Positions 44,655-53,529 of a stretch of DNA of 64,000 bases are shown one piece after another (position 1 is the first letter of the stretch; each line of letters begins with the position of its first letter). The translations under genes were made by a program, and so were the position numbers. The DNA is from Holophagae bacterium. GTDB lineage: Bacteria > Acidobacteriota > Holophagae > Acanthopleuribacterales > Acanthopleuribacteraceae. The DNA lies in contig JAUIFE010000005.1 of NCBI GenBank assembly GCA_030429565.1, forward strand, positions 1 to 64,000, in the 5' to 3' direction. Under the pieces are notes generated by a model. It did no database searches. It was given only the letters and a program-made list of their open reading frames with translations, and was not told where the DNA came from.

Positions 44655-45431
44655 TTAACGTTTGATCAGGGCTTCGGTGGCCGGGCCTTGCGACTTGCCG
44701 TCGACAAACTGGCGCACAATTGGGTCGTCACAGTTAAAGAATTCATCGCGGTCGGCCTGATGGACCAACTCGCCTTTGAACATCATGGCCACGCGGCCGG
44801 CGATCAGTTTGGCCGAGCTGATGTCGTGGGTAATCGTAATCGTGGTGGCTTTGAGTTGTTCGCGCATTTGGATGATGACCTCGCCGAGCACGGTGGTCAT
44901 GATGGGGTCAAGGCCGGTGGTTGGCTCGTCGAACAGCAGGATTTCCGGTTTGAGGGCAATCGCGCGTGCGAACCCAACCCGACGACGCATACCGCCCGAC
45001 AATTCGTTGGGCATCAGCTTGGCGATGCCAGGCATGCCGACGGTTTCCAAGCACTCGGCGACACGGTCCTTGATTTCGGCCTGGCCCATGTTGCGGGCTT
45101 GGCGGCGCAGGGGAAAGGCGATGTTGTCAAACACGGTCATCGAATCGAATAAGGCGCCTTCTTGGAAGGACATGCCGAAACGCTTGCGCAGGCCGTAGGT
45201 TTGTTTGCGGTCGAGCTCGGCCCAGTTCTCACCGTCGATGACGACGCTGCCGCGATCGGCCTGCACCAAACCGATTAAGTGACTCAAAAAAACACTTTTA
45301 CCCGCGCCTGAGCCGCCGAGTATCACCAGTGATTCGGCCCGGTCCAACTGGAGATTGACGCCGCGCAGAACGTGGTTGTCCCCAAACGATTTATGCAGGT
45401 CGGTGACGCTGACAAAGGATGGCTCGCTCAT
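44655..45431 (-). CDS. mlaF: ABC transporter ATPase, MlaF type
   Basis: The protein has 258 residues. The start at 45431 overlaps the permease stop (TAATG). It has Walker A GGSGAGKS, the signature LSGGMRRRVGFARAIAL and Walker B ILLFDEPTTGLDP. The Q-loop segment GMSFQEGALFDSMTVFDNI is typical of MlaF. It energises phospholipid movement between membranes with MlaE and the MCE protein. In-frame codons further upstream lie within the permease gene and are not coding. Confidence 0.94.
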   Translation of the reverse strand: MSEPSFVSVTDLHKSFGDNHVLRGVNLQLDRAESLVILGGSGAGKSVFLSHLIGLVQADRGSVVIDGENWAELDRKQTYGLRKRFGMSFQEGALFDSMTVFDNIAFPLRRQARNMGQAEIKDRVAECLETVGMPGIAKLMPNELSGGMRRRVGFARAIALKPEILLFDEPTTGLDPIMTTVLGEVIIQMREQLKATTITITHDISSAKLIAGRVAMMFKGELVHQADRDEFFNCDDPIVRQFVDGKSQGPATEALIKR

Positions 45432-46192
45432 TAGGTCAACAACCTCGTCAAAAAGAAATCGGACACGAGAATGCCGAGGCTGGCGTAGACGACGGCGTTG
45501 GTGGTGTTGGTGCCGACGCCCTCGGCGCCGCCGCGGGTGGTCAGGCCTTTGTAGCAACCGACGGTGGCGATGACAAAGCCGAAAAACAGCGATTTAATCA
45601 TGCCGGACCAAAAGTCAAAGGGTTCGAGGAAATCAAAAACGCGGTCAAAGAATCCTGGTAGCGGTGCATCGAGCACGACACTAATTAAATACCAACCGCC
45701 CCAAATGCCGATTAAATCGCCCATGGCAATCAGCAACGGCAACATAAGGATGGTTGCCAACATGCGCGGCACCACCAGATACTGCAGCGGATCGGTGGCC
45801 ATCACTTCCATGGCGTCGATTTGGCGGGTGACGCGCATGGTGCCCAATTCGGCGGCCATGGCGGAACCGACACGGCCGGCCATCATCAAACCCCCAATGA
45901 CCGGTGCCAACTCCCGCAATAACGCAACACCAAGGATGCCGGGAACATAGCTCTCTGCCTGAAACCTTGCGAAGCCGTCGTAAGTTTGAAGGGTAAAAAC
46001 CATGCCGGTGAACAGGCAGGTGACCGCGACTACCGGAAAGGAGGCAACGCCGATGCGTTCGAGCTGTTTCATGGTCTCGCGCCATTCATACGGCGGTCGC
46101 ACCAGCGCGGTGAGGGCACGTGCGGTAAACAAGCTAAATTTCCCGGCCGATTCGGTAAAGGCCAGGACGCGACTGCCGATAGCGGAGAGCAA
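45431..46192 (-). CDS. mlaE: ABC transporter permease, MlaE type
   Basis: The protein has 253 residues and starts with TTG, supported by AGGAGG 8 bases upstream. Five or so transmembrane helices include the family signature ELGTMRVTRQIDAMEVMATD and the N-terminal FPVVAVTCLFTGMVFTLQ. With MlaF and the MCE protein it forms a phospholipid transporter for outer-membrane lipid balance. It is the first gene of the operon. Confidence 0.94.
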   Translation of the reverse strand: MLSAIGSRVLAFTESAGKFSLFTARALTALVRPPYEWRETMKQLERIGVASFPVVAVTCLFTGMVFTLQTYDGFARFQAESYVPGILGVALLRELAPVIGGLMMAGRVGSAMAAELGTMRVTRQIDAMEVMATDPLQYLVVPRMLATILMLPLLIAMGDLIGIWGGWYLISVVLDAPLPGFFDRVFDFLEPFDFWSGMIKSLFFGFVIATVGCYKGLTTRGGAEGVGTNTTNAVVYASLGILVSDFFLTRLLT

Positions 46193-47161
46193 AATGGGTC
46201 CTCCTGGGACCGACGGCCGTGGTGCTAAGGCCTACGGTGTCGGCTGGGCCGACCATAGCACCAAACCGCGCGAAGCGGCAAGCGCGACCCGCCTGGAAAC
46301 CGTTGCGATGCGGCGACTTGTTGGGCGAGGTCACGGACATAGCCACATACGCCGGTGCGCTTATGGCGGCGGGCCGGAACGAGGATAATGACCAGCCGGT
46401 GGCAGACAAATGATCGAGGTCGTTCGCGCCCGTCCTTGGTTGGTTGTGGGGCGGCGGGTAGGTGCATGCGGTGTGTCGGCCGCCGTCAGTCGAGAGCACT
46501 TTTACTGCCGAAAACCCAATGTATGGCGAAAGAATTTTGGGAAACAAAAGTGCGGGTAGGGACGTGGTATCACGGAACTTTTCGACCTAAAGCCGGCGAA
46601 TTTGTTGGGTTCAAGCGCGTCATGTGTTGATCCAGAGTGGGTTGCGTTGTCTTGGCGCGTGGTCGTCGCTGACAATGGCCGTCATTTTGTGCGAGTGGGC
46701 CGCCAAGAATTGCTCAATTTGGGTCGAAGGCCGACCTTGAACGAAACGCTGTGAACGACCTGTGATGCCCGAACAAGCTTTAGTGTTCGGCTGTTCTCTC
46801 GGCTGGAAAAGCCCTGGTTTGTAACTAATGATAATCGCGAATAAAAGAATAATCTTGTGGCTTTGAGTTTTTCCGGTGGCGCGTATTTGTCTTGCTTTGC
46901 CCGGGGTGACCCTCTAAAATCTGGGTGTTTCGCGTGGATTCTTGAGGTTTCGGCGGCGATAGATTGTGTCGGTCCATCGTCGTGGACCAAATCGGCCCTT
47001 TGCGCACGTGATCGCCCTTTAAACAAAGTTGGGTTACTTTTTTCGGACGAAACCTTGGCTTGATCGAGCTTGCGACCTAAATTTCCGTTAAGGACCTGAT
47101 GACGACACATTCGAACGACTGAGTTCGCGTGCCGACGACGCCGCGAAGGTGAGGGGATCGC
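46193..47161. other. Gap of about 1 kb with no supported gene
   Basis: Open frames here lack start signals and domain features. The region holds a degenerate palindromic-element remnant (46680-46724). The last bases carry the ribosome-binding site (GAGGGG) of the next gene. No small secreted peptide like those upstream of the other propeller genes is seen. Confidence 0.45.
46680..46724. repeat. Degenerate copy of the short palindromic element
   Basis: TGCGAGTGGGCCGCCAAGAA followed by TTGCTCAATTTGGGT matches the centre and right arm of the 45-bp elements at 4173 and 8237. The left arm is no longer recognisable and there is no flanking direct repeat. Confidence 0.5.
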
Positions 47162-48280
47162 ATGAAAGAGCAAGGGTCACGGATGCGCCATTGGATGTTT
47201 TGGCTTGTTACCGCGACGATTGGGCTGACGGCTCAATCGCCTAGGCATTTGGCGGCGGCGGTCACGGATGCGGGTGGCAACCTGAAAAAACTGGTCATGC
47301 ACGACCACACGCGCTATGGGTTGCCGTCCGACGCAAGCGACTTCTTTTTAGAAGTACCGACCGACACGGTTATGGATAAAGAGGGTCGGCTTTACGTGCT
47401 TGATTTCGGTGCCAAGACGGTGTTCGTGTGGGATCGTGACGGGAAATATTTGACCAACCTGGGCCGGGAAGGAGAGGGGCCGGGCGAGTTTACCTTCCGT
47501 TCTAAGAGCCGCAGTTTGCTCAGTTACGACGGCGAGTTTGTCTACGTTATCGACAACAGCTCGCGCAAGATTCATTTGTTTCGCGATCTAACTTACGTTC
47601 GCACCGTACCCAGGCCCCAACAGTTCGATATGCTTAGCGTGATTCGCCACCTCAAAAACGGCAAAGTTTTTATGTTCTATCAGAACTACCGCGACAAAGT
47701 GCCGTTTTCTAAGGTTGTGCTCGCCAACGACAAACTGGAAGTTGAAAAAGAACTGCTGCACTTCGAGGACAAAACGTTCCGTCGCAATGAAGAGGGTGGC
47801 TGGGATTATTTCGCCTTTTCGCGCCGGCCGGTGATGTACGCATCTTATTACTTCGATGCGCTGTTGGTTGGGGACAACCTGAGCGACGAGGTTTCGGTTT
47901 ACGACCTGGACGGTAATCTCAAGCAGAAGATCGTCATCGACCTGCCCCGGCGTGTATTGAGTGATCTCGACAAAGAAAAAATCCGCGAGATGGTACGCTG
48001 GGCCAAACCGCCCCATCGCATTTTGTTCCCTGAGTACAACGATCGTTTTACGAACTTTATCCCGATCAGTCCCAATCAATTATTTGTGTATGTCAAGGAG
48101 TACGAGCGCGGCCGTATTTCCGGTGTCATTTTTGACTGGCAGGGTAAAAGCGTGGCCGAAGGCACCCAATTATTGGGTGATGAGGGGTCGCTTGATTTTT
48201 TTGCCGACCGCATGATCGGTATCTTTACCGATCAGGAAGGCAACTACTCCATTAAAGCGATGGCGCCGACGTTGCAGTAA
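47162..48280 (+). CDS. Secreted six-bladed beta-propeller protein
   Basis: The protein has 372 residues and starts after GAGGGGATCGC. It has a signal peptide (HWMFWLVTATIGLTAQS). Canonical propeller blades are visible: VPTDTVMDKEGRLYVLDFGA, VFVWDRDGKYLTNLGREGEG followed by PGEF, and FVYVIDNSSRKIHLFRDL. It is closest in signature to the gene at 8898. It is monocistronic. Its 3' end overlaps the convergent acetyltransferase gene by 29 bases. Confidence 0.78.
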   Translation: MKEQGSRMRHWMFWLVTATIGLTAQSPRHLAAAVTDAGGNLKKLVMHDHTRYGLPSDASDFFLEVPTDTVMDKEGRLYVLDFGAKTVFVWDRDGKYLTNLGREGEGPGEFTFRSKSRSLLSYDGEFVYVIDNSSRKIHLFRDLTYVRTVPRPQQFDMLSVIRHLKNGKVFMFYQNYRDKVPFSKVVLANDKLEVEKELLHFEDKTFRRNEEGGWDYFAFSRRPVMYASYYFDALLVGDNLSDEVSVYDLDGNLKQKIVIDLPRRVLSDLDKEKIREMVRWAKPPHRILFPEYNDRFTNFIPISPNQLFVYVKEYERGRISGVIFDWQGKSVAEGTQLLGDEGSLDFFADRMIGIFTDQEGNYSIKAMAPTLQ

Positions 48281-48797
48281 GCGATTTTTCCATGTGCCAC
48301 GCGTCGTGGCGGAAGCCGGCCGGCGGCAGGGTGACACGAAAACCTTCGCTGACAAAAAAGGCGGCGGCGGTCAGATTCTTTTTGGTGATTTCCAGAACGA
48401 CGTCGCTGACGGGAGCATGGTGTTGTAGGTGTGCTAAAAAGTTGCGCAGCGTCCAGCGTCCAATGCCCAGCGCTTGGTAGGCCAAATCAATTTGGAATCC
48501 GAACAGGACGGCGCGGCCGTGGTTGTCGAGCGTGTAACCAAACATGCCGATGGCGCGTCCGCGCCAGCAGACCGCGACAAAATGCGCGTGTTGGCCGTTG
48601 GGCCGAGCCGGTTGCGCCGTCAGTTGGGCCGGCGTGGCCACCAAGCCGCATTGGTGATTGGCCAATTTAAGGTTGTTCAAGCTGCGTAAATGATGATCTT
48701 CAAGGGTTTCTAAACTGAGCGCCTTCTCATTGAAATCGGGATGAAACAAGCTGTCGACAGCAATCGGCTGAAAAGGATGAATGGCGGACAGGGTCAT
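48252..48797 (-). CDS. GNAT-family N-acetyltransferase
   Basis: The protein has 181 residues; the start at 48797 is chosen for GAGG about 8 bases upstream. The acetyl-CoA-binding motif A is FGFQIDLAYQALGIGRWTLR (Q/R-x-x-G-x-G form), preceded by the strands HFVAVCWRGRAIGMFGY. The C-terminus VVLEITKKNLTAAAFFVSEG, then FRVT, is the usual motif B helix-turn-strand. The substrate is unknown. It converges with the propeller gene and overlaps its last 29 bases. Confidence 0.8.
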   Translation of the reverse strand: MTLSAIHPFQPIAVDSLFHPDFNEKALSLETLEDHHLRSLNNLKLANHQCGLVATPAQLTAQPARPNGQHAHFVAVCWRGRAIGMFGYTLDNHGRAVLFGFQIDLAYQALGIGRWTLRNFLAHLQHHAPVSDVVLEITKKNLTAAAFFVSEGFRVTLPPAGFRHDAWHMEKSLTATSAPSL

Positions 48798-49258
48798 ATA
48801 AAGTACCTCGACGTCAAAAATAAAAATGAGAAGGCGGCGCGTGCAGCTTACACGGTTCTCACACAGCATAGCGAAAGACCGGGCTGAGAAAAAGAATGTT
48901 TATTGAAAAATTCCGTAAAAAAACAAGCAATTATCCTGTTTTTTGTAAATGAGCATGGGAAAAAAGTTGATAATTCGACCTTTTGTGATCGTGTTTTAGT
49001 GACTCTGTGACGGGATATACGTTTTGGGCCCTTGCTTTGTTTGGGTTCGGGTACCGCTCACAAGCTTTTCGCTCGCTTTGTGATAAGGTTTTGCCGCAAC
49101 CATCCGATGCAAACCACAGTGAAACCAACCCGAGGGCCCTTTTCCGACGAGGTCTCCATGAATCAAGTTTGTGCCCGCTTTGGGCGCCGTCCCATACGCA
49201 GGCATCGCGACCAACCCGGACAGGGTTTGGCGTCGATCGTGGTGTCGGGAGTCAGTCA
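48798..49258. other. AT-rich control region upstream of the polyglutamate-like operon
   Basis: There are 461 bases between the divergent acetyltransferase and the pgsB-like gene. The part at about 48890-49000 is AT-rich (e.g. TTGATAATTCG near 48967) and is the best place for promoters, though no clear -10/-35 pair can be fixed. In-frame codons continue upstream of 49259 but lack a ribosome-binding site and look non-coding. Confidence 0.4.
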
Positions 49259-52200
49259 ATGAATCAGCGAGGTCGTTCTCCAAAGCGTGCGCGCCGGCGT
49301 GCGGCTTGGCGTGACGGCGCACGCCGGCGGCGTTTGGCGGCGGTGTTAACCGAAGACATGGCGCCCCACTGGCAGCGGGTCGAACGGCGTCGAATTAAAG
49401 GTTTGGTCGGCCAATTTTTAGATTGGGTGGTTGCCAACGCTTTGTCCTTAGACGATGTGGACACGCGTGCCGTCAAACGCGATTGGTGTCGCTTTTTGAC
49501 CCGTGAATTGCGCCGTCGGCGTACCTTAATTCAACGCTACCATCAACATTATCAATCGTTTCAGAATCGGTACGGACGGGCGGCGACCCGTTTTGAACGG
49601 CGCGATTTCCTCATGACCTTTGCGCGCCGGTTGGGTTCTTCCGGCTGGCGGTTAATGGGTGACCGGCGTGCCTTGCGCCGTTATCTCGACCAGGATGCTT
49701 TGACCGATCGCTACCAGGGTTTGGTACGGGAACAAGAACGCGCCATGGTTTTCTGTTTGGATCGCTACGGTGTGTTGGCGGCGTCGCTCCTGGCGGAAGA
49801 CCCCGATACGGCTCATGCGCTCTGGACCCAGTTGGAAATTGAGCCGACTTGTCGCGAGTTGTGGGATTACACCGGCAACGGTGTGCTGCGCAAAGAGGCG
49901 TTTACCGCCTTGGCTCGCCCGCTGGCGCAGTTGTCGACGGCGCAAATTGATCGCGTCGTTTCCGATCAAACCGTGCATGCCGTCTACCGTGCTTCGATGG
50001 AGAAACGCGAGCAGGTGTGGTACCACCTCGAGGCAATCAAACTCTTGGCGCGGCTGGCGCCGGATTCGTTCGACAAAGTCCTGTTACGTTGGTTTGCCGA
50101 GGGGGAAGCCGGCGACGCCATCTTCTTTCGCGCGCGCACCGTGCGGTTGTGGGGCGAGTTATTGGCCAAACAACCCGAGCTCAGTGAACGTGCCATGCTG
50201 ATTGCCGCCGACCGCAGTCCCCACGTTCGCCAAGCTTTTGCCGAGGCTGTTTGTGGCGGGGTGCCGGATTTTGCGCGGATGTGGCTGGCGCAATTGGTGT
50301 GCTGCGATGCGGTCGTTCAGGTGCGCGCCCAAGCGTTGCTGACCTTAGCACGGCATGCACAGCACTTGGGCACCCAGGAGGTTGTCGCACTTTGGGTCGA
50401 AGCATTGCAGGAAAACGACGACCCGTTGGTTTTGTCGACCGCCTGCCGCGTTGCCAATGATTTGATGGCGGCAACCGATGCCGCCACCCGGCCCGACTTC
50501 TATCGGCAAGCACAGGAACACTACACGCAAACGCGCCGACGCCTTGGTGGCACCATGCCGGACAGCGTCGACCGCTTGATGTCGCGTTCCTTGGAACAGT
50601 TGTGGCTTGCCTCGCGCGCCGACCTGGCGCCGCACGTGGCCGACTTACGCCACGCGTTGCGGGCGGTGCGACCGGGCCGTAGTTTGGCCTTACCTAAATT
50701 TATGCGCGATCTGGACGAAGTTACCTTGGGCCGGCTGTTGGCCGTGTTGGCCGAGGAAGGGTTTGGCCTTGACCTGGAGACCGGCGCCAGAGGTCGACGC
50801 ATTCGCCGCGGCCCGGTGTTTGGTTTCCGTTGGTGGCGCTTTTTGCACGAAATGCGCCATCCCGATCCAGCCAAACGCCAGACGGTGTCCCACTGTATCG
50901 GCCGCGTGACACCGAGCTTGCTGCGCGCGCCTTCCAATCATTTGGCCGAGTTGGCGCCCGCCAAGGTGCCAGGTGAGCCGTTGTTCATGCAAGAGGAAGG
51001 TGGCTGGCGTGGGTACCTGCCGTTGGTGGAAGACACCCTTTCGCTGCTCGACTTTCATTTTGGCAACCGGCCCATGCGTTTTTATACCTGTGACGGGGTG
51101 ACCGTGTTAACGCCGCCGCGCGGTTGGTGGCGCCGCCTGCGCGCATCGCTGTTGCTCTCGCTGCATTTTGAAAAATACGCGGCGTTGCGCAATTGGAGCG
51201 CCGACAGCGGCACCTCGGCCGACGCCTACACGCAAGCGCTGCGCGGCCTGGGTTTCGAGTTGTCACTGGAACCCTTGACGCCGGAACGCGAGCTGCGCCC
51301 GCGCGTCGCCAAATTCTTTCAATTACCGGCGCCGGTGCTTGAGCCCGGCTTGCTGCAGCGTTTAAGCGAGTACCTGACCAGCGTTTACGGCAACACCTTG
51401 CATCACCTCATTGTTTTCTTGGCCGGCGCGGCGGCTCTGTTTTTATCGCGCCACCTCTACACCAACGGTCGCATCCGCTGGGCGCGGCGCAAGTTGCCGT
51501 TGGTCATTGGCGGCTGGGGCACGCGCGGCAAATCGGGCACCGAACGGCTCAAAGCGGCCCTTTTTTCCGCGATGGGCTACAGCGTTTTCAGTAAAACAAC
51601 CGGTTGCGAGGCGATGTTCGTGTTCGGCACCCCGTTTGAGAAGCTGTTGGAAATGCCGTTGTTTCGGCCCTTCGATAAAGCATCGATTTGGGAGCAAGGC
51701 GATGTGGTGCGTTTGGCGGCGGGTTTTGGTAGCGAGGTCTTTTTGTGGGAATGCATGGCCTTGCGTGGCGAGTACGTTCACATTTTGCAGCGCCAATGGA
51801 TGTGCGACGACTTTTCGACCGTGACCAATACCTACCCTGACCACGAAGATATTCAGGGACCCGCCGGCTACAACATCCCACTGGTCATGACTGAGTTCAT
51901 TCCCAAAAAAGGCACGTTATTTACCTCCGAGGAATCGATGTTGCCGATTCTTGAGGACGCGGCCCAGCGGTTGGGGACCGATTTACACGCCGTTGGCTAC
52001 TTGGAAGCCGGTTTGTTGACCCATGATGTACTGGCGCGGTTCCCTTACGAGGAACATCCCTACAACATTGCATTGGTGCTGGCCATGGCCGAGCATTTGG
52101 GCATTGATCGCGATTTCGCACTGCGTGAGATGGCCGATCACGTGGTGCCTGATTTGGGGGTTCTCAAAACTTTCCCCAGCGCGCCGATTCAAGGCCGCCG

Positions 52201-53479
52201 CCTGGTTTTTGCCAACGGCATGTCGGCCAACGAACGTCACGGTTGTCTGTCCAACTGGCGCCGTCTGGGTTGGCTCGAGGTGAGCTTGGACGAGGCCGAC
52301 GACGTGCTTGTCAGCGGCGTTGTCAACAACCGCGCTGACCGTATCTCGCGGTCACAAATCTTTGCCGGCATTATGGTTAACGACCTTGCCGTCGATTATT
52401 TTTTTCTCATTGGCTCCAACCTTGAGGGTTTGCAAGGTTATTTGGAAGAGAGTTGGGAGACTTACAGCGAAGCGCTCGCTTTGTTTGGCTTGGCGCAATC
52501 GCCGCTCGAGCGTTTCCACAAACTGACGCAGCGTTTGCGCTTGGTGAAAACGCCGGCGCAGTTGCAGGCGCGTTTGCGGCACATGTTGCCTCCCGCGCTT
52601 GGTGACGTGACGCGTTTTTGGGACGATCTCGATTCATTGGCGCAAGCCTTGGCCGGCTCCGAGGCCGCACCCGAAGGCTTTGACCCCGCCGCCCTTTTGT
52701 CTTTTTACCAGCCCATGCATACCGCTTATCAGCAATACACCCAATTGCACCAGCGCCTTGAGGCCGGCAAGGAACCATCCGAGGTTTTGGAAGAAGCGGT
52801 CAAAGACCAACTCAAGGCCTGGTTCTTTGCCAAGATCGTGGTGGTTGAGGACTTTTACGCTACCGGTGATCAGATCATCCAAACCATTGTTGACCATACG
52901 CCGCCTGGCATGGTGCATCGGGTGATGGGCTTACAAAACATCAAGGGCACCGGCCTCGATTTTGTCTACCGGTTCCAGAACTGGCAAAAAACCCACGACG
53001 CCCTCGTGCAGATCGCTGCGGATGAAGCCGACGCCTTTGCCGAGGGTTTGCAGTTTTTGTTGACCAAGCAGAGTTATGGTCTTTTGGAGGCGGAACGCGC
53101 GGCTGAGTGCATTGAGGCCGCCAAGCACCTTGCCGTTGCCCAAAACGAACGCTTCCAAGCGCAATTGGCTGTGATTGAAACCCGTTATCGTGCCTCCGTT
53201 GCCGGTTTGGCCGAACGTGTTCAGCCCACGGAACGTCGCGAATCGCTTTTGCCGCGTTTGGTGCAAGCCGTTGAGACCTTCATTGATCTGGGTGATGCTG
53301 TAACGCGCCGCAAAAAGGCGCACCGCATTTACCGCGATTTGGTCAAAGGCCGCGTCTCACGCGCCGCCGCCGTGAACCTGCTGGCAGAACTCAACCAACG
53401 CCAAAAAGGCGGCTGGCTGTGGCAGCGTTTGACCGCGCCGCGTCGCCGTCGGCAACGAGGCCGGCCTGAGGAGGGCTGA
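49259..53479 (+). CDS. pgsB: Giant PgsB/CapB-like polyglutamate (Mur-ligase) synthase
   Basis: The protein has 1406 residues against about 400 for ordinary PgsB. The start at 49259 follows GGGAG at 8 bases. Residues about 1-640 are a basic N-terminus and helical HEAT-like repeats (SPHVRQAFAEAVCGGV, VQVRAQALLTLARHAQH). A membrane helix (HLIVFLAGAAALFLSR, about 720-735) precedes the Mur-ligase core: P-loop GWGTRGKSGTERLKA with Lys758, VFSKTTGCEAMF, VTNTYPDHEDIQGPAG and VSGVVNNRADRISRSQIF. This core ATP-dependently joins glutamate by gamma-amide bonds in PgsB. A helical C-terminus of about 350 residues follows. It is the first gene of the five-gene operon. Product identity (glutamate or another amino acid) is inferred. 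Confidence 0.85.
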   Translation: MNQRGRSPKRARRRAAWRDGARRRRLAAVLTEDMAPHWQRVERRRIKGLVGQFLDWVVANALSLDDVDTRAVKRDWCRFLTRELRRRRTLIQRYHQHYQSFQNRYGRAATRFERRDFLMTFARRLGSSGWRLMGDRRALRRYLDQDALTDRYQGLVREQERAMVFCLDRYGVLAASLLAEDPDTAHALWTQLEIEPTCRELWDYTGNGVLRKEAFTALARPLAQLSTAQIDRVVSDQTVHAVYRASMEKREQVWYHLEAIKLLARLAPDSFDKVLLRWFAEGEAGDAIFFRARTVRLWGELLAKQPELSERAMLIAADRSPHVRQAFAEAVCGGVPDFARMWLAQLVCCDAVVQVRAQALLTLARHAQHLGTQEVVALWVEALQENDDPLVLSTACRVANDLMAATDAATRPDFYRQAQEHYTQTRRRLGGTMPDSVDRLMSRSLEQLWLASRADLAPHVADLRHALRAVRPGRSLALPKFMRDLDEVTLGRLLAVLAEEGFGLDLETGARGRRIRRGPVFGFRWWRFLHEMRHPDPAKRQTVSHCIGRVTPSLLRAPSNHLAELAPAKVPGEPLFMQEEGGWRGYLPLVEDTLSLLDFHFGNRPMRFYTCDGVTVLTPPRGWWRRLRASLLLSLHFEKYAALRNWSADSGTSADAYTQALRGLGFELSLEPLTPERELRPRVAKFFQLPAPVLEPGLLQRLSEYLTSVYGNTLHHLIVFLAGAAALFLSRHLYTNGRIRWARRKLPLVIGGWGTRGKSGTERLKAALFSAMGYSVFSKTTGCEAMFVFGTPFEKLLEMPLFRPFDKASIWEQGDVVRLAAGFGSEVFLWECMALRGEYVHILQRQWMCDDFSTVTNTYPDHEDIQGPAGYNIPLVMTEFIPKKGTLFTSEESMLPILEDAAQRLGTDLHAVGYLEAGLLTHDVLARFPYEEHPYNIALVLAMAEHLGIDRDFALREMADHVVPDLGVLKTFPSAPIQGRRLVFANGMSANERHGCLSNWRRLGWLEVSLDEADDVLVSGVVNNRADRISRSQIFAGIMVNDLAVDYFFLIGSNLEGLQGYLEESWETYSEALALFGLAQSPLERFHKLTQRLRLVKTPAQLQARLRHMLPPALGDVTRFWDDLDSLAQALAGSEAAPEGFDPAALLSFYQPMHTAYQQYTQLHQRLEAGKEPSEVLEEAVKDQLKAWFFAKIVVVEDFYATGDQIIQTIVDHTPPGMVHRVMGLQNIKGTGLDFVYRFQNWQKTHDALVQIAADEADAFAEGLQFLLTKQSYGLLEAERAAECIEAAKHLAVAQNERFQAQLAVIETRYRASVAGLAERVQPTERRESLLPRLVQAVETFIDLGDAVTRRKKAHRIYRDLVKGRVSRAAAVNLLAELNQRQKGGWLWQRLTAPRRRRQRGRPEEG

Positions 53480-53529
53480 CGCTTGGAGATGTGAGCGGGC
53501 AACAAAAGCAACCGAGACACGAGGAACAC

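Noticed and set aside
46857..47063. Small peptide gene upstream of the propeller gene at 47162, to match the other two loci
   Set aside because: The frame has no export signal at its N-terminus and no ribosome-binding site, so the pairing seen at 8.6 and 39.4 kb does not hold here.
49007..49258. 84-codon N-terminal extension of the pgsB-like gene
   Set aside because: No ribosome-binding site precedes 49007, and the region reads like non-coding DNA; GGGAG at 8 bases supports 49259.
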